DNA of 64,000 bases from Amyloporia xantha. Its lineage: Eukaryota; Basidiomycota; Agaricomycetes; Polyporales; Adustoporiaceae. The stretch lies in assembly GCA_036971615.1 (NCBI GenBank), contig JAYKKR010000005.1:1612001-1676000 (forward strand), read 5' to 3'. Below the pieces are notes generated by a model. The model saw only the letters and a program-made list of their open reading frames with translations, had not been told where the DNA came from and made no database searches. Both the position numbers and the translations under genes were made by a program. Shown here piece after piece: positions 35,072 to 46,138 of this stretch; positions within the stretch are counted from its first letter, which is position 1, and each line of letters starts with the position of its first letter.

Positions 35072-37269
35072 GCGGTGTGGAGGGCAGAAATGAGAGGAGA
35101 GGAACAGGACAGTCGAGTAGATGGAGGAATAGTTATCGAAATGTTGCGAGTAGAGTCGACGGCTCTGCAGCGGTCCAGACCCGGTTTATACTGTCGCCGA
35201 CTAAATCCTACGTCAAGTCCCCAATGACCGCATACTAACCCTCCCGCCTCGCTTTCAAACTCCGAAAGTCTCACGGTAACAAGTTCTAGCTAGCGGTCTA
35301 CTCGATCACCCCACGCGTGCTGTTACGATGGAGCGGCGGTCACCCCAGCCCTTATTTCACCCCCGGATCTCCCAGTGGTCAGTGGCCGTAATCGTCTCCC
35401 GTCCACGTTGTACACCCCGTCTACACGCCGCCGTCACAGCCTGTGAGAACCACTGCTATAGATACAGCCAACTCGCACGCTGAGCCATTAGACTCCGACA
35501 CATCGTGTTGCTTGGTACACAGGTAACTCGTAATCGGACTAAACAAAAATCCTACGCGAGTCCCCCCGAGGTGCGCTGGGGAACAAACCACTACTCACAC
35601 GATTTCTAACTTTATCGCCTCCGCACCTGTAATATTTCGAATTGCGCGGACTAAGCCTTCCCTGAGCGCGTAATGCGGCCCAGGTGATTCGCCCATGTTG
35701 GATATCCGAGTACACGTATCCCAGCGCGAGCTACGCAGACCCACGCAGACCCACGTAGACCTCATGGCAGTGTCAAGTCGCCTCAGCCCCTCCGCTTAGA
35801 TCAGCAGCAGAAGCGCTGCCCAATTCATGTCATGTCAACACGGCCGTCTTCTATGCGGGGCACTCTGTGGGGCCCCGCACGCGATCGGGGTCGTCGAAGT
35901 CGGATACTCCTCCTGATTGACTCGAGCTGGCGTGTCTTGTGCGTCCCTCAGCTTCCAGTGCTTCTGGCGGCGAGTTTCTCCCGGAAATGCAGGACGGGTA
36001 CAAGAAGGCCGCGACGATCCCTGCATCGCCACCGGATCTAGCATGCATATTCTCAGTCTTCTCCAGCATAGGATTGACTCGGACTCCGCGCTCATCTTCC
36101 GGCCACAGTCACCTGGTGGTCATGCGCTTCGTTTCCAATGGGGTTCATGTTTCATGTTGCCTCCATGGTTCGATTCTCGCCCTCGAATAGAAAGCTATTT
36201 CGTAGCATCAGCATTGTCACCGCCTCATAGGCACCCTGGAACGCCGGCTCCAATACATGGACATCACGGAGTCAAGTGAACAGGTGGCACGATGTATTGT
36301 GAATGGCGCGCGTTAATGGGCTTTGGATATCCGGATATCAGCTCGAGGTTCTTGGCTGCTTGTCTGCGTGACAAGGTCCATGACGTCGATGCCCGTGCGT
36401 ATGCTGTCCCTGATGCTTCTTGCATAGCAGGCAAGCCCCGCGAATCCTCCGCGACCCAGATCATAACTTGCAGGTCGATAATTGGGCGGAGTCCCCATGT
36501 ATATCTCGATAAGCATCCCATGACACGGATCTCAAGAGAGGTGGCGAATTCGATTTAAGATTCATTCAAGTTCGAAGGAAGAACTGACGTTCCCAAGACA
36601 TCGCGTCGCGTGTATAGTAGATGAATGCGAGCACGTGCTGATCCTTGACTTCGTGCCCATCGCATTTTATTTCAGACCGGGCTTGATCCATGTATGAGGA
36701 TTACAAGGTCTCTGATCAATGCAGCCGGGCCCAGCCATACAGTATCAGAAAGTCGTTATATTTACGTTTCACTTCAATCGTGTTCCAAATCGTTATGCTA
36801 ACAACGCCGCTGATTCGTGCCACTAGTGATGGCCATGGTTCTCGAAATTGGTGTTGTGCAGTTGGTCTGCATCACATTGATCACCATCAAGTACTTGCTG
36901 TTCGCAGCTATCGCAGTCTCTGCTGTGCCATATTAATCCACCTTGACGAAGGGATGTCTCGTGGCATGCTATTCAGTTAGGTGCATCTGGCACGATCCGG
37001 AGGTGTTGCTCGGTCCTGGATTTGTCGAGGGCGTGTCTAGAGAAATCGCGAAGCTGGGAAGAAAAGCGATTACAAGCCCGAAGGTACGTGATATCGACGC
37101 TAGCGAACTAGCTTCGTGAGCCTGTCCTCCACACTAAACTGTCCGGGACAAGCTTGTTCGTCATGTGAGTGACTGAAGACCTGCAGGTCACGGTCTCACT
37201 GGATGCATGCGTATAACAGACAGATGCGTTCTACATATAGTGAGTAAGACCATTCGCAGACACAAGTTC
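35072..37269. other. unassigned 2.2 kb region
   Basis: The first few hundred bases should be the PDK1 promoter. A short tandem repeat of about 10 bp (ACGCAGACCC, ACGCAGACCC, ACGTAGACCT) lies at 35733-35761. Open stretches at 36264-36558 (both strands) and an exon-like plus-strand segment near 36985-37083, followed by GTACGT and reading WHDPEVLLGPGFVEGV, suggest remnants of coding sequence. No family or consistent gene model was found. Confidence 0.35.
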
Positions 37270-38711
37270 TCAGTCCTGGGAAACTTTGATGACCACCTTC
37301 CCAACGTGTCTCTGAGACTCTAGATATTCATATGCTTCTCGGGCCTCTTCAAAGCTGAAAACCCTGTCGACAACGGGCTTTATATTGTTCGCAGTGATGA
37401 GACGATTCATAGCCTCAAATCTAGAAGGAAGACGATGGCTACAGATCCGGTGCGTGCAAGGACGAATGGCACTTACTGAATACGTGATCCGCCGAGGATG
37501 CCTCGCATCACGGCACCCTTTGTGAGCACGCCCATCGGCACGTTGCTCACGTCGCCATCCTGGAAGCAGTATACATCAACTCAACAAAGACTGAGGGGAT
37601 GTGCAGCGTACCCCGGCGATGAACCCAATGAGATGAATCCAGCCGCAGAAGCGCACGCATCTCACAGACTTCATCAGAGTGGCAGGCCCGCCGATTTCTA
37701 TGATGTGGTCCACCCCTCTACCGGCCGTCTATGCGATAGACAAGATAGTGAACGACTTTCAGGGCTACGTACGGCGGCGACCACTCACGATCTTCAGGAC
37801 TTCCTCTTCCCAGTCCGGCGTTGTCTTATAGTTGATCAGGTGTTTAGCACCAAGTTTGCCTGAAATCTCCAGTTTGCTATCTGACGACGAGGTTGCGATC
37901 ACAGTGGCACCGGAGGCAACGGCGAGCTGCAGCGCAAAGATCGACACTCCACCCGTGCCTTGGACAAGCACGATATCACCGCCGCGCAGAGGAGTCGGAC
38001 CCATTAATGCATTGTATGCTGTCACTCCTGCACAGCTAACGACGCTGTTAGGGGAGTACGGAGTTTCGATTCAACGGACATGTTACGCACGGCAGGGCGG
38101 ACGCTTCCTCGTAAGAAAGGCCATCTGGGATGCTGACCAAGGTCTGTTAAGGCATTACATGAGTGGAGGTCAATCTGGAATGATGCGTGTACAGGTAGAG
38201 TCGACCAATGAGACCTACGTGTTCAGGGAGGATCTGATATTCAGCGAGGACGCCATCAGCAGTACTTCCAAGCACATGATGCACGTCTTTTTCGGTCGTA
38301 TCGCCAAAAACATGATCCAGAAAAGCATGAGCGCAGACGCGATCGCCCACATCCCATTCCACTACTTCATTGCCCAGAGCGAGGATCTCGCCTGCCATAT
38401 CGCAACCTGGGACAAGATTCGGTTTTGTTTCTAGAGGGTATTGACCGTTGGCTAACAACAAGTCCCTATACTGGAGAGGGTGACAATTATGCCACCAGTA
38501 ACCCGTTGTGCATAGGCACCCACATTGAGAGCCACCGCATGAACCTTGACGAGGACCTCCGATGCCTTTGGTGTAAAGACAGGCCCCTCTGTGAGAGTAA
38601 GACTGTGTATCCCATCCATCTGTCATGCACTCAGAAATGGGCTGCGAACAACGATGGTGGCATGCACACCTTCGGAAGACGGTACTCGCGACCGGTCTTT
38701 GGAATAGACAT
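37270..38711 (-). CDS. medium-chain alcohol dehydrogenase-like NAD(P)-dependent oxidoreductase
   Basis: This is a second MDR-superfamily oxidoreductase, different from the one at 28.7 kb. Eight exons (38711-38670, 38619-38524, 38470-38219, 38143-38091, 38035-37773, 37715-37612, 37559-37477, 37420-37270) sum to 1044 nt, giving 347 residues. Family stretches include [31 protein letters not shown], the AYNAL helix, the nucleotide site [35 protein letters not shown], and [10 protein letters not shown]. The DMAG in place of a zinc-binding Cys/His pair points to a zinc-independent member. The donor of exon 5 and acceptor of exon 6 were chosen to keep phase; the joined residues there (SGRRRVDH) deviate slightly from the usual GRGVDH. 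The gene seems intact. Confidence 0.85.
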
Positions 38712-39649
38712 GTTGAAAATGAGCATTATTACAATGTGAGTACTCAATAATTATAGCACACGTCCAACCGCAGCAGCGGTGCTTCGTAATAGCCCGGTTT
38801 CGGGATATGACAGAGAGGGCGTCCGGACTAAACGCATCTCTGACTGCGCAGTATGTACTGCAAGCTTTTGACGCGGATTGCGCACTGTACTTAGCCCATG
38901 GGGCACCCGAAGTGATTCGAGTAAGGTAGTAGCAGTTGTGACCCGGTCCCCTGCTTTTCCTCCGTAGCGTTTAAACATATAGCAGACCCGAAAGAGCAGC
39001 TCCTGGGAGACTATTGGGAATTCAATGTCCACGGCATGAGAAGCCTGCATATTTCAGCCATGCATCATGTCACCTTTCGGTGGCCATCGTGCGCTATACA
39101 TTGACCCTAAAGTGCGCCGATTGAGTTCAACCCCATGATGGAGGGCGCTCGTCGAGTGTCCGACATAGTAAGATTTGATCCTAGAGCCGGGAAGCTTCGT
39201 AGTGTTGGTAACAAAAGTTTGCGACAATCTAGAAGTACTGTGTATATTTAGCCTGGACCGTTGCGCATTTTCGAGACTACGCCTCCCAATCACCTTGGAT
39301 ATTAATTGTCATGCAGTGCTAGAATACAACGGCTCAGATGAACTAGCTTCTCCAGCGGGACACGAGTACTGGAGGATCTTGGCAGATGTGTTTACATGGT
39401 CATGACCGGCTTCAAGCCAGAGTGACTTGCTACAGTTCGTGTTACGACACCCTCGTGGTGTGCGCTTTGTCTGACCTTGATGGCGTTCAGTAAGATAGTA
39501 CGGTGACCGTGATACTATATTCTGCGCATATCTCGGGCCTTGAAGCTTTTGAGGCGCGTAGGAATTGCTATACTCCTTATCTAGGTGAACAGACAGCAGG
39601 AGAGGCACGTAATCTGAACGCGTTCATTTCGTGAGGTGGAATTTGAGTT
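38712..39649. other. unassigned sequence upstream of the composite transposon
   Basis: Holds the 5' flank of the dehydrogenase gene. Frames at 39175-39405 (+) and 39309-39608 (-) overlap and show no signature. If the transposon at 39658 interrupted a gene, its 5' half would lie here, but I cannot demonstrate one. Confidence 0.35.
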
Positions 39650-39882
39650 CTGAAAATTACTGTTCCGGGAAAAACCCTTGTATTATTGACAACGGAGTTA
39701 TTGACATGTTATTAACCGTGTTATTAACCGTGTCAAAAACCGAAGGTGGTTTTAGGGGTGTTAATAACTATTTTAGCGCCCAAAATTCTGTGACTCCAAC
39801 GGCTTATGTTTGGCTTGTATATCATTACTAATTGTACACTGAGCGAACACTCGCGCTTTGTATCGTTATCCAACAGCGTTAC

Positions 39883-40873
39883 GGTTGCCGAGCGGTATCC
39901 ACTGCAAAAAAGTCACCGTTTTGCAGGCAGCGAAAAGGGTAAGATGGGCATGTGAAAGGAACGGTTCCATATAAATAAACCCTTTCGCACGCCTATCTTA
40001 CCCTTTTCCCTGCCAATGAAACGGTGATTTCTTTGCAGTGATCAGGTCTGATTTTGCATTTTGCATTTTCGCATTGTGCTGTCCCACGGCCCCACGGCGC
40101 CTCCCCGGATCAAATGTCTGATCCGGGAAATTAGACGCCCTCCCGCCCATCGGCACTACCACTCCATCGCTGTAGACAGTGTCCTCACGCCGTTTATTAG
40201 CTTGTAGTACTGCTTAAAAATAAAGGCTATAAGTAAAAATACATTATACACTTCGTACATAGGACAGTCTCTTTTCTTTAGTGCAGTGTCGCAAAAAATC
40301 ATTCTTTGGTGGCGCCACATTCGGACTCCGAGATGAATTACTTATTTTGGTAACTTACACTGATAATCATTCGCTCACGCCTATTGGCTTCAGAATAGGT
40401 ATATACAACACCTATGAAGTCTATCAAGCATCAACTTATGTAGAGGAAATGAGAAAATGGCTATACTGAACATGGTATCAATTAATTCTCAATTAACAAA
40501 AACATATAACAGGATTATATGTGCAAAAGCACGGAGATTTTTATGCCTCGCAGATATTACCAGATTTGGAAACTCATCGTCCGAATGTCGGCCACCCTAA
40601 AAAGACTAATTTTTCCCATACTTCGGTAAGAAAAGGAACTGTCCTATGTACGAAGTGTATAATGTATTTTTACTTATAGCCTTTATTTTTAAGCAGTACT
40701 ACAAGCTAATAAACGGCGTGAGGACACTGTCTACAGCGATGGAGTGGTAGTGCCGATGGGCGGGAGGGCGTCTAATTTCCCGGATCAGACATTTGATCCG
40801 GGGAGGCGCCGTGGGACAGCACAATGCGAAAATGCAAAATGCAAAATCAGACCTGATACCGCTCGGCAACCGT
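39883..40873. repeat. long inverted repeat (about 245 bp arms) inside the transposon
   Basis: The arm at 39883-40279 (interrupted by a 141 bp insertion) matches the reverse complement of 40628-40873 almost base for base, over blocks such as GTACATAGGACAGT, AAATGTCTGATCCGGG and GGTTGCCGAGCGGTAT. One visible difference is a partial CCCACGG duplication in the left arm. Such near-identity implies recent duplication or ongoing conversion. Transcripts through it would fold into a hairpin. Confidence 0.9.
39900..40040. mobile_element. 141 bp MITE with CACTG...CAGTG ends, nested in the palindrome
   Basis: Ends are CACTGCAAA and TTTGCAGTG. The inverted repeat extends inward about 45 bp with mismatches (TCACCGTTT, GAAAAGGGTAAGAT blocks). 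The trinucleotide ATC is duplicated at 39897-39899 and 40041-40043. The uninterrupted sister arm at about 40848-40874 shows a single ATC, i.e. the pre-insertion site. CACTG termini with a 3 bp duplication fit the CACTA (CMC) superfamily. Confidence 0.85.
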
Positions 40874-41457
40874 ACAGCGTGTACGCCCGTGCCAGTGGTA
40901 TACTGTCGGGATGATAGCCACGCATCCTGTACATCTTTTTCGCAAGAGGTGTCTGAGCTCACGAAAAGCTTCTGTAATAAATACCTAGGTTTTTTCAATT
41001 TGCCTGAGCTTTTCTCAGGCATCCTAGTTGAGGTACATATCGCACGGGAGGTAAATAGGGAGTCCTGCGGGGACGAGCAGTGTCGCAGAGAGCCACATTT
41101 TGGCGGTGTCAAAAACTAGTTAATAACATGTCAAAAACTGTCAAAAACTGACCCTTGAGTCGGTCCTATATGTTAATAACATGTCAAAAACTCTCAGGGA
41201 GTTTTTCCCGGAACAGTACTGAAAATGTTGTTTCCTTCCTCGCTGTGGCTAATTCTGACCGAGAACGATCACGCGCGTCGATGAGGCGCTCGTGTTTATC
41301 ATACGCGGGTTGGTCGAGGTTGCTTTTTGAACTTCGACTCCGCAGTTTCGCATTACGTAAGTGTGCCTGCCACCTCATTTAGTATACCGGTGGTCCTCAC
41401 ATTTACCCTTTCGCTGCTCAGCGGATTTCGAACAACTGTCGCATCGTTGCTTCAGGG

Positions 41458-41740
41458 GAGGTTGACTTTTCCCGTCTCAAGCCATTGGTTCAGTATCTAT
41501 CTCCAGATCATCCAGGAAAGCTCCTCGAAGTCGGAGAAACGGGTCGGCATGCAACTGACGAGTTTCGGGCCAATGTCTGGAAGGTACATACTTTGTATGT
41601 GCACCACTGCAGAGGATTATGCACCCAGATTGCAAAATGCTCGAATGAAAAGGGGCCCGAAGCCACAGTTTGCTAATGAGTCTCCGCTTTCCATGTTTCT
41701 CGCAGACTGCGTGGTGTGCGCACGTCCCGGCCACCTCTAA
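41458..41740 (+). CDS. two-exon 3' fragment of an unidentified protein
   Basis: Two segments (41458-41583 and 41615-41740) join in phase across a 31 nt gap with GT and AG borders, and end at a TAA. They give 83 residues with good coding character: RLKPLVQYLSPDHPGKLLEV, GRHATDEFRANVWK, then RMKRGPKPQFANESPLSMF and a terminal CVVCARPGHL. No family is recognised. The gap is short for an intron, so the acceptor may lie elsewhere. Upstream exons are not evident, and the transposon ends only 240 bp away, so the 5' part may have been lost. It is convergent with the Sfk1/DRAM-type gene. Confidence 0.3.
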
Positions 41741-41917
41741 GCTATGACTGCTCGTTCTGTCTGCCTTCTTTGTTTTCTACTCTTGCGCACGATCTGAGGA
41801 TGACAAAGACCAAGGTGGGTCCACCAGTGACGACTGTTCAAATAGCTCAGACGGCATCAACATGACCCCCCTGAGCGTCCACCGTCATTCAGACAGTTCC
41901 TCAGACGGTCAGAGAAT

Positions 41918-42650
41918 CTACAGTGTTATGGCAAATACGATGGCAAGTATGATCAGGGTGATGGCACTGATGCCCTTCGCGATGTATGAAAATTTTAGGT
42001 CGCAGATTTTGACAAAGTCGTGGCTGATCCAGTGGTACTGTGGTTGATGCTCAGTCAAGCAGAACTCACATCATCATAGGGCTTGACAAGATACATTTCG
42101 ATGATGGTGAAGAGGGCACTCAGGCTGACGCCGACGATGAAAGCGAGCAGGAAGACATGATGCAGGCTTGGGCGCAGGCCTGTGTTGAAGATGGACAGCA
42201 GGACGAGACCTGCACCTCCAATGAAGGATCCGAGTACTGCGAGGCTGGCAAACACTCGCTCTCGGTGGCGCATGTTCAGAAGGAGACTAGGAAGTGACTT
42301 GTCAATATCACAGACGGACACAAGTGTGTCTGTAGGACGCTACTCACCGCCCAGATTGTTGCAGCCACTGCTCGACCACGAGCGTGAGGAAGAACGACAC
42401 TCCTGTGATACAGCAGCATAGGATGAAGAGGGGTTCAGGTAACTTGCGTCGAAATCCGAGATGTACGCGATCTTCCCTTGCTGAGTGATATATTTTGGTC
42501 GACCGGTCGCGAGCCATGTAAGCAGCATGGCAAGGAGAGTTCCTGCACGCAATGGCTATTGTCAGATATGCAGCAGAGATCTCATTGCGCACGACACCGT
42601 TCACCGGCCCAAACGATAACGCCCCGCCATACACATAATTTATATATAGA
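41918..42650 (-). CDS. Frag1/DRAM/Sfk1 family membrane protein with apparent frameshift
   Basis: This is a multi-pass membrane protein of the family that includes yeast Sfk1 and animal DRAM. Segments are 42650-42605 (VWRGVIVWAG), 42542-42348 (TLLAMLLTWLATGRPKYI, VSFFLTLVVEQWLQQSGR), 42286-42070 (VFASLAVLGSFIGGAGLVLL, HHVFLLAFIVGVSLSALFTI) and a last exon ending GISAITLIILAIVFAITL. In the second segment the frame must shift by one base near 42431-42438 to pass from YISDFDASYL to PLFILCCCITGVSFF. A 41 nt intron there would also keep phase but removes a conserved membrane stretch. The first exon with a start codon is not found, and the junction before the last exon is unclear. It may be a recent pseudogene or carry a sequencing error. 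Confidence 0.6.
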
Positions 42651-43034
42651 CTATTATAGTATACAAGATCACCTTTCAATTAATCATTCACTGATCGCTT
42701 TCAATGTGGCTGCAAAGCGTTCGCTGCCGGAAGACTCTTGGGGTTGGTTCGTCGGAACCGCAGCCAGCCGCGCAGTTCCAGTGTCAAACACGGGATGGAT
42801 GTGTTCTGACGTCCGAAGGCGGTAAGTAGCGCTCTTCATTTGTCTCGCCTGGAGCCGGAGACACAGTAAACTGTCAGTAGTCAATGCAGCTGGAGTTCGC
42901 TCGCGGCGCGGTAATTTGGCGCTCAAGGTGGCGCGGGTGCCAAAACGCAAAACGAACCGCGACCAATCCGCCTACCATACGTGTTTCCCTTGAATTAGCG
43001 CCCACAGAACGACCTGGTCTAATCGTCGAGAGTG
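42651..43034. other. intergenic region between divergent genes
   Basis: Should contain the missing first exon and promoter of the Sfk1/DRAM-type gene and the promoter of the F-box gene. A minus-strand frame (42684-42950) has no signature and no hydrophobic segment, so it does not supply the missing exon. Confidence 0.35.
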
Positions 43035-44826
43035 ATGGCTCCTAAAAGGCGCTCCTCAAAGGCGACAAAAGCAACGGAAAACAAGAAAGATGCCAGGACC
43101 GTTGCTTTACCTCTAGAACTTTTTTTGCTATCTTCATTCTCTTGGATACTGTTGACCTTGTTAATTGCAGGCTGGTGAGTCAAATCAAATGTGTGGAATG
43201 TTTCCTACAGCTTACTCGTGTGTGATTTATAAGGTATGTAAACGATTCAATGAAGTCATTTGCGAGGACACCCGCTTGCTGTATGCCGTCGAGCTCGCCA
43301 AGGCCAACTGTATAGATGGGCCCCCGACCCACGAAGCCTCTGTGAGCGAGCGACTCAAACGCCTGAGGGTCCGGCAATCTGCTTGGAGATCCTTGGGATT
43401 CCATGCCAAAAAGTCTATTCAGCGGAAAGACGGTTCATGGCCTGTATTTTGGCGGTTCCGCGGCGGAGTGTTGGTGGCTGGTTGTCTGGAACGCAATCGT
43501 GGTTGGGGATCATGCTGTAGATGTTTCGATACGTTGGATATCTACTTCGTGCGCTCTCAGGACGAGGAGAACAGCTACCGCAGATATCATCTCACCGAGC
43601 TATTCTCGGATTTCGCCCTGGATCCCGCGCAGGACCTTATCGTGCTCTGGGCCGGTCACACATTTGATGAAACCACGAGGGAGGGCTTGCCGTGCGTATA
43701 ATCCTGTTTTCAGCTTTTGGTCGGCGGTATCACCAGTATATATGTCTCCCTCACTAGGTTACACCTATTATCGCTCTCTGAAGGCACTCTCCATCCCCTG
43801 GCTAGGCAACCGGAGCTCGTTATACAAGCGTCTGACAGCTGGAAAGAAGACACTCTTCAAATATGTGGCGACGTTGTCGCCATCACACCGGAAGATGACA
43901 CTGAGAAGATGCTATTCATCCGTTGGAAGGACGGAGAGTTGCAAGTGTGTTTGAACCTAAATATATCCCATTCTTTCCTGAACAGTTGATCGTAGGAACA
44001 CGAGCTGTCTGGCTACACTGGCTGTTTCCTATCTGAATCCTGCTTCCTAGTGCCTAGGCAAGCCTCCGGCGAAAAACCGTCTCTTGACGTATACATCATC
44101 CAACGCCGACAGTCGGGCGAACTGGACTTTACCCTGGCCGCTAGATTCGAAATTCCCTGCCCCCGGGAAGATTATGCGTTGGTCATGGAGTGTGAAACAT
44201 TCGGCACCAACGCGTATAATGCGCAGCCCTCGAGCCTGCTCCCAGCGCTCCCGTTCTCCGTGTCTCCTGTTCCCTCTATGGTGCTCCTGAGAATATCTAT
44301 AGAGGATAAAGGGTTGACTGTCAAGACGTACGCGGTGTTCGCCTATACGCGCCCCTTCCTCTCGGCCGTGCGCGACTGGAAGCCGCCCCGTCCTCGCGTC
44401 AAACGACAATTCAATACCGTCGCCTGGAAGGACTGGGGCCCGGACGGTACCTTCTGGTTCGCGGACGGCAACTTCCACCCGCATGAAAACGAGCCTTGGG
44501 CAGACTTTTCGTGGAAACAGGCGAAGTATGGCTACCGCGTCGTGCTGCCGGAGTCCGTGCTGGACTTCAACCCCGCGGGCCTGCCGGCCGACGATGAACA
44601 AAAGTTCTATTCCGTCAGTAGAAGGTCTACGCCGGATACGGATGACCTGCCAGTGACCGAAATCGTGTACGGGACGCAGGCGAAGGACTCGAAGACGTTC
44701 TTCGAGACGGCCATCGAGACTGATGCGCCGTTTTGCTGGGTCTCCTTCGACCAGGTGGAGAGGCTGACGACAAGATACTGCTACTACCTGCTGGACGAGG
44801 AATTGCTTGCTGTCGATGTTTGTTGA
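43035..44826 (+). CDS. F-box protein (large agaricomycete family) with apparent frameshift in the F-box
   Basis: This is a putative substrate adaptor of SCF ubiquitin ligases. Exons are 43035-43174, 43234-43691, 43758-43944 and 43996-44826. The N-terminus is basic (MAPKRRSSKATKATENKK), then the F-box starts LPLELFLL. The rest of the F-box (LDTVDLVNCRL) is in another frame, so one base is missing around 43120-43143, close to a run of seven T. Downstream exons are in phase: VCKRFNEVICEDTRL, a conserved region (VELAKANCIDGPPTHEASVS, RQSAWRSLGF), DFALDPAQDLIVLW and a long beta-propeller-like C-terminus with SLDVYIIQRRQSGEL. The shift may be a sequencing error, as all other exons are clean; a recent inactivation is the alternative. 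Confidence 0.75.
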
Positions 44827-46138
44827 GTTCGGTACTCTGTCGTCGGTCATTGTGACTCACTCTCTGGATTTGACACAGGCCGCAGATGGCGCGTCGCCGG
44901 ACTGCAATCCGGTACCGTTCTTGGCGGTGGATGTTTGCGATGTTTATTGATTGTGTGTCTCTACCCGGTTGGCTCTACGAGCCGCCCGCAGAGTACAAAG
45001 GTCATGGTTGCCGAAAGTGCAGATCTGTCAATTTGCGCTTTGTACTTCGTCATACAAGGAAACATTGACCACATTTCCACATGGAAAACGGGCCTTGCAA
45101 AATGCTCGATGCAAGTTTCGTGCGAAGTCAATTTTGTGAGATTGTCCTTCGTTAATCTGGATCCTCGTGGAGTTTGCTGTCTCTAGGACATGCAACACGC
45201 TTACCATTATATACATACCGGTACTTAGACAGCTGGAAATTTTCAGACTTGTTGCCCCCTCACCCACGACTCAACCGTACCTGCCAAAACATGATTTTGA
45301 AGTTGTTTCTAGCATCTGTCAAAATATAGGGCAAGATACAATCTCGAGGTCAAAAGGCTCGACTCGTTAGACAAAGTTCGTTTTGTCTGAACTGACTACC
45401 CTAACAATCGAAGGAGAAAGCGGTAGCGATGCGCACCCTCAGTGTCTACAAAAGATCATCTCGCATTACAATTCCCGCAGTCTCATCAGTATCTGCTGAA
45501 TGTACAAAGCGTGAAGATTCCTAAACGTGCGCATTGTAGCCAAATTGGTGGGCACAGACTCACAAAGGAGGCTAATAAATATTCTCGAGCTACCCCAGCT
45601 CATGACTCGATGAACACTGGTCATGGACAGAGATCAATGATAAAGGACGTAGGTTTGGTGTACGCTGCACACTGTACACTGTACTGGTAGTGACGCGGAC
45701 GTTCCAATCGGCGTCGTGACTGCTGCGGCGATCGATCTTATTCCAAATCGGGGACCTGTAGTTCAGTTCAACAATGATGCTGTGCTCTCACATCTCAGCT
45801 TCTGCCTACCACTTCGTCGTTCAAGTAACAGTTGAGGAGAGGACAGGAGCTGTATACTCATACACAAGTTGACCAACACTGACCGCTGAGCACGTCGCGC
45901 TGAGTGTCTGTCGTCATCCTCCTCGTGACCGCATACATCAGCACACATTTGGACGCCGTTCCAGTTTCGACATATAGGTACATAGATTGTTCTGCAACGT
46001 GCCCACCTCGTTTCTCGAATCCGTTGACAGAATATGTGGAAGACGACGCAGATACCGGACGTGCGTCCCTCACTTCGTGCGTAGACCAATACCACTGCTG
46101 GTGTGCTTGGCTCATCTGCTGATCTAGCCATTGTCAAC
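44827..46138. other. unassigned 1.3 kb region
   Basis: Contains the 3' flank of the F-box gene and the promoter of the first BTB gene. Short frames (44886-45068, 45442-45690, and 45763-46152 on the minus strand) have no signature. No repeats were noticed. Confidence 0.35.

Larger units (their letters stand above)
39658..41218. mobile_element. composite non-autonomous DNA transposon, 18 bp inverted repeats, 8 bp target duplication
   Basis: Both ends read TACTGTTCCGGGAAAAAC inward (perfect 18 bp inverted repeat). The direct repeat CTGAAAAT flanks the element at 39650-39657 and 41219-41226. Near both ends lie short repeated units containing GTTATTAA/GTTAATAACATGTCAAAAACT-like sequence, resembling subterminal transposase-binding repeats. 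There is no transposase reading frame. The centre is a large palindrome (separate entry) with an AT-rich loop at 40280-40627. The 8 bp duplication fits hAT-type or KDZ/Zisupton-type transposition. No long terminal direct repeats or reverse transcriptase exist, so it is not an LTR element. Confidence 0.85.

Noticed and set aside
39658..41218. Possible LTR retrotransposon
   Set aside because: The repeats are inverted, not direct, there is an 8 bp target duplication, and there is no reverse transcriptase or integrase frame.
44047..44850. Long minus-strand open frame (267 codons)
   Set aside because: It is exactly antisense to the last exon of the F-box protein, whose sense frame matches the family and splices in phase. 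The antisense frame is rich in Arg and lacks any signature.
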